From the NCBI GenBank assembly GCA_964541525.1, contig CAZIQF010000005.1, positions 1 through 64,000 of the forward strand: a DNA stretch of 64,000 nucleotides, read 5' to 3'. The notes beneath the pieces were generated by a model. It was given only the letters and a program-made list of their open reading frames with translations, made no database searches and was not told where the DNA came from. The position numbers and the translations under genes are program-made. Origin of the DNA: UBA1737 sp964541525. GTDB lineage: Bacteria > Bacillota_I > Bacilli_A > ML615J-28 > CAG-313. This document shows, one piece after another, positions 59,706 through 64,000 of the stretch (its first letter is position 1; each line of letters begins with the position of its first letter).

Positions 59706-60257
59706 ATGATTAAAAAGATATGTTTATTAATGGTGATATTGATGAGTTTAACTTTATCAAGTTGTACAAAACAAGATGAACTAATGGGAAACTATCCTAG
59801 TTTAACAGATAAAAAACATGTCATCAAAACAATTAATGCTGAAACAGCAGTAAAAAAAGTCAGTAATCAAGAATCATTTATATTATTATTAGGTTTTGAA
59901 GCATGTCCATGGTGTCAAGCAATTATGCCAGAATATAATGAAGCTGCGAAAGAACTAGGTATTAATGAAGTTTATTATTTGGATATCTTAGATATGCGTG
60001 ATAATCCAGATTCAAGTGACAGAATTTATTATCTAGCACTGGAAAATTATTTTAGTGAAGCCAAAGATCAAGCAAAAAATCGAATAAATGCTCCAACCAT
60101 TTTAGGAATTAAAAATGGTAAATTGGTTGGTTATCATTTAAATACAGTTGCATCACATATCAAGAATGAAAGCGGAATTCTTCCACCAATGACAGATGAA
60201 CAAAAAACAGAATTAAAATTAGTGTTAACAGAAATTTTTAATAAAGTTTATAAATAA
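59706..60257 (+). CDS. Thioredoxin-like lipoprotein
   Basis: A 183-aa lipoprotein: signal KKICLLMVILMSLTLSSC with the acylated Cys at residue 20. The mature domain has FILLLGFEACPWCQAIMPEY, a CPWC active site of thioredoxin/bacteriocin-accessory type, then APTILGIKNGKLVGY with the cis-Pro region. Probably an extracytoplasmic thiol-disulfide enzyme. ATG 59706 follows GGAGG; the ORF start at 59676 lies within the S1 gene. Confidence 0.85.
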   Translation: MIKKICLLMVILMSLTLSSCTKQDELMGNYPSLTDKKHVIKTINAETAVKKVSNQESFILLLGFEACPWCQAIMPEYNEAAKELGINEVYYLDILDMRDNPDSSDRIYYLALENYFSEAKDQAKNRINAPTILGIKNGKLVGYHLNTVASHIKNESGILPPMTDEQKTELKLVLTEIFNKVYK

Positions 60258-60302
60258 AGTATAAAAATAATTGGTTAAAAATAAAATACATTGGTGATGA
60301 AA

Positions 60303-60956
60303 ATGAAAAAGAATGTAACTTTATTTTTAACTTTTATTATTGTTATGATTACATTATTAACTGCATCAACAATTTATCAAGCTAATACATATCCTTCAAT
60401 TGTAATTGATCCTGGACATGGAGGCTTTGATGGTGGAGCAACGATTAATAATTGCTTAGAAAAAGATATTACATTAACTGCTAGTTTAATGATTGGAGAA
60501 CTATTAGAAAAAACGGGATATAAAGTAACATATACTAGAAAAAAAGATATTGCATTGGATAACGCTAAAGTTAAAGATATGCAGAAACGTTTAAAAATAA
60601 TTAATAAAGAATCAACAATAATATATATATCTGTTCATGCTAATATCTATTCAAGTAATATTGCTCGTGGTGCGCAAACGTTTTATAATAGTAATAATCC
60701 CGCATCAGCATTACTTGCAGATTATATCCAAGAAGCATTGGTATCTGAAGATAAATTAAATAAAAGAAAAGCTAAAGGAATTACGGGGAAATACCTTCTT
60801 GATCAAGCCACATCTGTTGGATGTATTGTTGAACTTGGCTTTATGAGCAACGAAGAAGAATTAAAAACATTAACTGATGAAAAACTCTTAGAAAAACGTT
60901 GTTTAATGATTTATTTAGGAGTCTTAAAATATTTACAAACAGATATCAAATACTAA
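60303..60956 (+). CDS. cwlD: N-acetylmuramoyl-L-alanine amidase CwlD
   Basis: An Amidase_3 enzyme, 217 aa, with an N-terminal membrane segment (NVTLFLTFIIVMITLLTAS). Zinc and catalytic motifs: VIDPGHGGFDGG, EKDITL, YISVHAN and VELGFMSN. Size, single domain and N-terminal anchor match CwlD, which makes muramic delta-lactam in the spore cortex together with PdaA. GGTGA 5 nt before the ATG at 60303. Located between the lipoprotein and tsaE. Confidence 0.85.
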   Translation: MKKNVTLFLTFIIVMITLLTASTIYQANTYPSIVIDPGHGGFDGGATINNCLEKDITLTASLMIGELLEKTGYKVTYTRKKDIALDNAKVKDMQKRLKIINKESTIIYISVHANIYSSNIARGAQTFYNSNNPASALLADYIQEALVSEDKLNKRKAKGITGKYLLDQATSVGCIVELGFMSNEEELKTLTDEKLLEKRCLMIYLGVLKYLQTDIKY

Positions 60957-60972
60957 AGTTTTAGGAGTATTT

Positions 60973-61470
60973 ATGAAAAAAATCGAATTTAAAGTATGTG
61001 GAAGCGAGAAGATGATTCTACTGGGAAAACTATTGACAAGTTTTGCCTATCCTAATTTAGTTATCGCCTTAAATGGTGATTTAGGATGTGGAAAGACAAC
61101 CTTTACCAAAGGAATAGGGATAGCACTAGGAATCAAACGTGTAATTAATAGTCCTACTTTCACAATTATGAAAACATATGAAGTTACAAATAAAGTAAAT
61201 AATATTGAAATGTTATATCATTTAGATGTATATCGTTTAAACAATAGTGCAGATGACTTTAGTTTAAGTGAATACTTTGAATGGGGTGGTTTAACTGTTA
61301 TTGAATGGGCTGAAATTATTGATGATTTATTACCAGATAATTTATGGAAAATGGTAATTAAAAATGATGGTGAAAATCAAAGAATTGTTGAGTTAGAATT
61401 TTTAGATGATACTAATTATTTGGATGTAGAAACAGTTTTAAGGAGTAATGATTATGAAATTATTAATTGA
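60973..61470 (+). CDS. tsaE: tRNA t6A biosynthesis ATPase TsaE
   Basis: A 165-aa P-loop ATPase: LNGDLGCGKTTFTKGIGIAL, SPTFTIMKTYE and HLDVYRL, TVIEWAE are the TsaE motifs. Works with TsaB and TsaD in making threonylcarbamoyladenosine at tRNA position 37. AGGAG site upstream. Overlaps tsaB. Confidence 0.95.
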   Translation: MKKIEFKVCGSEKMILLGKLLTSFAYPNLVIALNGDLGCGKTTFTKGIGIALGIKRVINSPTFTIMKTYEVTNKVNNIEMLYHLDVYRLNNSADDFSLSEYFEWGGLTVIEWAEIIDDLLPDNLWKMVIKNDGENQRIVELEFLDDTNYLDVETVLRSNDYEIIN

Positions 61471-62035
61471 TAGTTCAACTAACTATTTATTTCTAGCAGT
61501 TATTAATGGTGAAACAATTAAAACACTAATCAGATGTGGTAAAAATGATCATTCTGAAACCTTAGTCGATACACTTAATAACTTTCTAAAAGCAAATAAC
61601 TATAATTTACAAGATGTTAAAGAACTTTTAATTGGTAGAGGACCAGGGTCTTATACAGGATTAAGAATTGCAGGAACAGTCGGTAAAGTATTAGCTTACG
61701 TAAATAACATAGATTTATATAGTTTTTCATCATTGGACTTAATTTTATCAAGTGTTGTAAGTAAAGATGGTAATTATCTGCTTACCATTGATGCGAAGAA
61801 AAATCATAGTTATTATAAAACTGCAATAATTAAAAATGGAAAGATAACCTGTAGTGAAGAATTATTTGCTGAAAACACAGTCTTTAATGAATACCCTAAT
61901 TATCAAATTTTAACTATTAATGAAGAACTATTTAAAACAGGAAAAATTCTTGCCGAAAACATCATTAAATATCAGCTATATCGACAAGAGAATGAATTTG
62001 AATATACACCAAATTATATTAGAAGTGGTATTTAA
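61454..62035 (+). CDS. tsaB: tRNA t6A biosynthesis protein TsaB
   Basis: A 193-aa ASKHA-fold paralogue of TsaD: LLIDSSTNYLFLAV, HSETLVDTL and GRGPGSYTGLRIAG are typical. Start at ATG 61454, 8 nt behind AAGGAG; the ATG at 61448 is too close to that site. The gene overlaps the tsaE 3' end by 17 bp. Confidence 0.95.
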   Translation: MKLLIDSSTNYLFLAVINGETIKTLIRCGKNDHSETLVDTLNNFLKANNYNLQDVKELLIGRGPGSYTGLRIAGTVGKVLAYVNNIDLYSFSSLDLILSSVVSKDGNYLLTIDAKKNHSYYKTAIIKNGKITCSEELFAENTVFNEYPNYQILTINEELFKTGKILAENIIKYQLYRQENEFEYTPNYIRSGI

Positions 62036-62464
62036 ATGATAAGTTATCAAAGATTAACAAAAGCAGATATCAAACAAGTTGTTTTATTAGAAGAAGAACT
62101 TTTACAAGAAACATTAGGAATTGAAATGTTAGAAAGTGAATTAAATAATCCTACTGTTTGCTTCTTAACCGCTAAAGATAATTTAAAAGTAGTAGGATAT
62201 ATCGGTTTATATGTCTATTTAGATGAAGGCGAAATCTTAAACTTTGTGGTAGATGAGTCATATCAAAGACAAAATATTGGTTCAACTTTATTAAATAAAG
62301 TAATTGAACAATATAATTTAAAAAAAATTACTTTAGAAGTAAGGGAACACAATCAAAAAGCAATCAATTTCTATATCAAAAACAACTTTAAAAAAGTAAA
62401 TATAAGAAAGCATTACTATAAAAATGGTGATAACGCGATAGTAATGATGAAGGTAATAAAATGA
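62036..62464 (+). CDS. rimI: RimI-type ribosomal-protein/N-terminal acetyltransferase
   Basis: A 142-aa GNAT acetyltransferase: GEILNFVVDESYQRQNIGST holds the acetyl-CoA pyrophosphate loop (normally RxxGxG/A; here QRQNIGS), followed by LEVREHNQKAINFYIKNNFK. Starts directly after the tsaB stop and overlaps tsaD by 4 bp, the usual tsaB-rimI-tsaD order. Confidence 0.9.
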   Translation: MISYQRLTKADIKQVVLLEEELLQETLGIEMLESELNNPTVCFLTAKDNLKVVGYIGLYVYLDEGEILNFVVDESYQRQNIGSTLLNKVIEQYNLKKITLEVREHNQKAINFYIKNNFKKVNIRKHYYKNGDNAIVMMKVIK

Positions 62465-63420
62465 AAATATTAGCAATCGAAACTAGTTGTGATGAAACAG
62501 CATTAGCAGTCGTTGAAGATGGAAGAACAATTATTAGTAATGTTGTATATACACAAATTGATATTCATACTAAGTTTGGTGGAGTCGTACCTGAGGTTGC
62601 AAGTAGAGAACATATTGCAAAAATCACATATGTAATTGATGCATGTATGAAAGAAGCAAATCTAACTTTTGCAGAATTAGATGCAGTAGCAGTAACTAAA
62701 ACGCCAGGTTTAATTGGCTCATTAATGGTTGGAATTAATGCAGCAAAAGCTATCGCTTTAAGTTATAATAAACCCTTAATCTATGTTAATCATATTCATG
62801 GACATATATATGCTAACTATCTAGTTGAAGACTTTACTTTTCCTTTACTTGCATTAGTAGTATCGGGGGGACATACTGAACTAGTTTTAATGAAAGATCA
62901 TATGGAATTTGAAATCATCGGTGAGACTTTAGATGATGCAGTAGGAGAAGCATATGATAAGATTGCAAGAGTAGTAAATGTGGGATACCCTGGTGGACCA
63001 ATAATCGATAAAATGGCTAAACTAGGAAGTCCTAATTATAAACTACCCCATATTTTACTTGCGAAAGATTCCTATGATTTTAGTTTTTCCGGATTAAAAT
63101 CAGCCGTAATCAATCTTCATCACAATGCAATGCAAAAATGTGAAGAACTAAATAAAAATGATTTAGCAGCAAGTTTCCAAGATGCAGTTATCGATGTATT
63201 AGTATCAAAAACAAAACGAGCAGCACTTGAATTTGGAGTAAAACAAGTGATTATTGCTGGTGGTGTAGCGGCTAATCAAGGTTTAAGACAAGCGATGAAA
63301 ACAGCATTAGATGATATTAATATCAAATTAACAGTGCCACCATTTAAGTATTGTACTGACAATGCTGCAATGATTGGTGCGGCTGCTTATTTTACATATT
63401 TAAAAAATAAATCAGAATAA
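62461..63420 (+). CDS. tsaD: tRNA N6-threonylcarbamoyltransferase TsaD
   Basis: Catalytic subunit of t6A formation. 319 aa: LAIETSCDETALAVV, the metal-binding HIHGHIYANY, VVSGGHTELVLM, GEAYDKIARVVNVGYPGGP and IIAGGVAANQGLR. Slightly shorter than the usual ~335-340 aa but with all motifs. Confidence 0.97.
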   Translation: MKILAIETSCDETALAVVEDGRTIISNVVYTQIDIHTKFGGVVPEVASREHIAKITYVIDACMKEANLTFAELDAVAVTKTPGLIGSLMVGINAAKAIALSYNKPLIYVNHIHGHIYANYLVEDFTFPLLALVVSGGHTELVLMKDHMEFEIIGETLDDAVGEAYDKIARVVNVGYPGGPIIDKMAKLGSPNYKLPHILLAKDSYDFSFSGLKSAVINLHHNAMQKCEELNKNDLAASFQDAVIDVLVSKTKRAALEFGVKQVIIAGGVAANQGLRQAMKTALDDINIKLTVPPFKYCTDNAAMIGAAAYFTYLKNKSE

Positions 63421-63427
63421 AAAATAG

Positions 63428-63472
63428 AAGTAAGAATCGAAGAAAATGTTTTTTAGGTTCTTACTTTTTTAA
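63428..63472 (+). terminator. Terminator of the tsa operon
   Basis: AAGTAAGAA (63428-63436) with TTCTTACTT (63458-63466), T-run. Confidence 0.75.
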
Positions 63473-63497
63473 AATATTTTTAGTTTTTGCATAAGAA

Positions 63498-63526
63498 TTG
63501 ATTAAAAAAAATAAATGTGATAAAAT
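63498..63526 (+). promoter_or_regulatory. Promoter of the oxaloacetate decarboxylase gene
   Basis: TTGATT (63498-63503), 17-bp spacer, TAAAAT (63521-63526) with a TGA extension. A GCTTTTTT/AAAAAAGC hairpin (63541-63559) lies in the leader. Confidence 0.7.
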
Positions 63527-63596
63527 AAATTGAAAAATTGGCTTTTTTTAGAAAAAAGCAATTCATAAAATCAAAAAAATAAAAAGGAGAAAAAAG

Positions 63597-64000
63597 ATGA
63601 GTGTAAAAATTGTTGATACTTCATTAAGAGATGGTCATCAATCATTAATTGCAACTCGACTTACAACTGCTGATATTTTACCAGTTGCTGAACTTTTAGA
63701 CAAAGCTGGATATCACGCTCTTGAAGTATGGGGTGGTGCCACATTTGATGCATGTTTACGTTTTTTAAATGAAGATCCATGGGAAAGATTAGATTTAATT
63801 CGTAAAGCATGTCCTAATACTAAATTACAAATGTTATTTAGAGGACAAAATATCTTAGGATATCGTCATTATTCAGATGAAGTAGTAGAAAAATTTGTTC
63901 AAAAGTCATTAGAACATGGAATTAATATTATTCGAATTTTTGATGCATTAAATGATTTAAGAAATTTAAAAAGTGCTGTTGATGCAACAAATAAGTATAA
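63597..64000 (+). CDS. oadA: Oxaloacetate decarboxylase alpha subunit / pyruvate carboxylase B-type carboxyltransferase (partial)
   Basis: The N-terminal 134 residues of a biotin-dependent carboxyltransferase, cut by the window end. VDTSLRDGHQSL with the metal-binding Asp, ALEVWGGATFDACLRFLNEDPWERL, QMLFRGQNILGYRHY and IIRIFDALND are diagnostic. The stand-alone start right at the carboxyltransferase domain argues for the OadA/PycB type rather than full-length pyruvate carboxylase. AAGGAG (63584-63589) 7 nt before the ATG. Confidence 0.93.
   Translation, partial: MSVKIVDTSLRDGHQSLIATRLTTADILPVAELLDKAGYHALEVWGGATFDACLRFLNEDPWERLDLIRKACPNTKLQMLFRGQNILGYRHYSDEVVEKFVQKSLEHGINIIRIFDALNDLRNLKSAVDATNKY

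Noticed and set aside
1..64000. Mollicute genetic code (UGA = Trp)
   Set aside because: Tryptophans at conserved positions are TGG and several well-supported genes end in TGA at the expected length.

Overview
The window is an AT-rich (roughly 30% GC by eye) chromosomal segment from a low-GC Firmicutes/Bacilli-type organism using the standard bacterial code: UGA is a stop (for example at the ends of yunB and the ClpC-like gene) and Trp is read as TGG, so it is not a code-4 mollicute. Strong AGGAGG-type ribosome sites, TTGACA/TATAAT promoters and T-tailed hairpins are everywhere. Several genes of the endospore programme are present (yabP, yabQ, yunB, cwlD and a CotF-like coat pair), and yabPQ has a good sigma-E-type promoter. 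I infer a spore-forming, or recently spore-forming, low-GC Bacilli lineage; the exact taxon cannot be fixed from this window.

Layout. 1-372: IS remnant and 22-bp tandem repeats. 373-2283 (-): M42 peptidase and Hsp33. 2430-2969: unknown helical protein. 3028-4422 (-): PqqD-like / S26-like / HprK-like cassette of the kind linked to peptide modification, without precursor or maturase. 4764-4934: tRNA-Tyr and tRNA-Gln. 5378-6117 (-): yabP-yabQ. 6288-14114: lysS, a large secreted endonuclease, a HAAS-domain membrane protein, and gap. 14115-15722: an apparent insertion scar bounded by two copies of the gap 3' end and terminator, holding yefM-yoeB and a decayed transposase. 15777-18239: HAD phosphatase, Sfp-type PPTase, an unknown protein, YqeY. 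18419-19775: frameshifted COG1373 ATPase. 19882-20097: guanine-class riboswitch followed by two terminators and no gene. 20178-31640: SGNH hydrolase, ion permease, NagZ-like GH3, PNPOx-like protein, CDF transporter, EamA transporter, a heterodimeric ABC exporter, TspO. 31731-32212 (-): CotF-like pair. 32373-39125: secreted GHL10-type protein and a BmrCD-like ABC pair. 39165-46352: tdk-tadA, 4.5S-type SRP RNA, YwaF-type protein, AGCS symporter, dusB, a lipoprotein, hflX. 46463-56664: ClpC-like ATPase with a dead second ring, then one long unit of giant helicase-like protein, ankyrin protein, CdaA-type c-di-AMP synthase, membrane protein and fused ispDF. 56711-58892: yunB and a frameshifted RhuM-Fic gene. 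59127-63420: nfu, S1 protein, thioredoxin-like lipoprotein, cwlD, tsaE-tsaB-rimI-tsaD. 63597-end: oxaloacetate decarboxylase alpha subunit, cut by the window edge.

Most is housekeeping: translation and tRNA modification (lysS, tadA, dusB, tsaEBD), redox and proteostasis (hslO, Clp-like), c-di-AMP and isoprenoids. The most unusual parts are the ClpC-like / helicase-nuclease / ankyrin / CdaA / ispDF block, which keeps the skeleton of the Bacillus clpC-radA-disA-yacL-ispD-ispF neighbourhood with foreign or degenerate parts, the orphan PqqD cassette, the orphan riboswitch and the gap 3'-end insertion scar.
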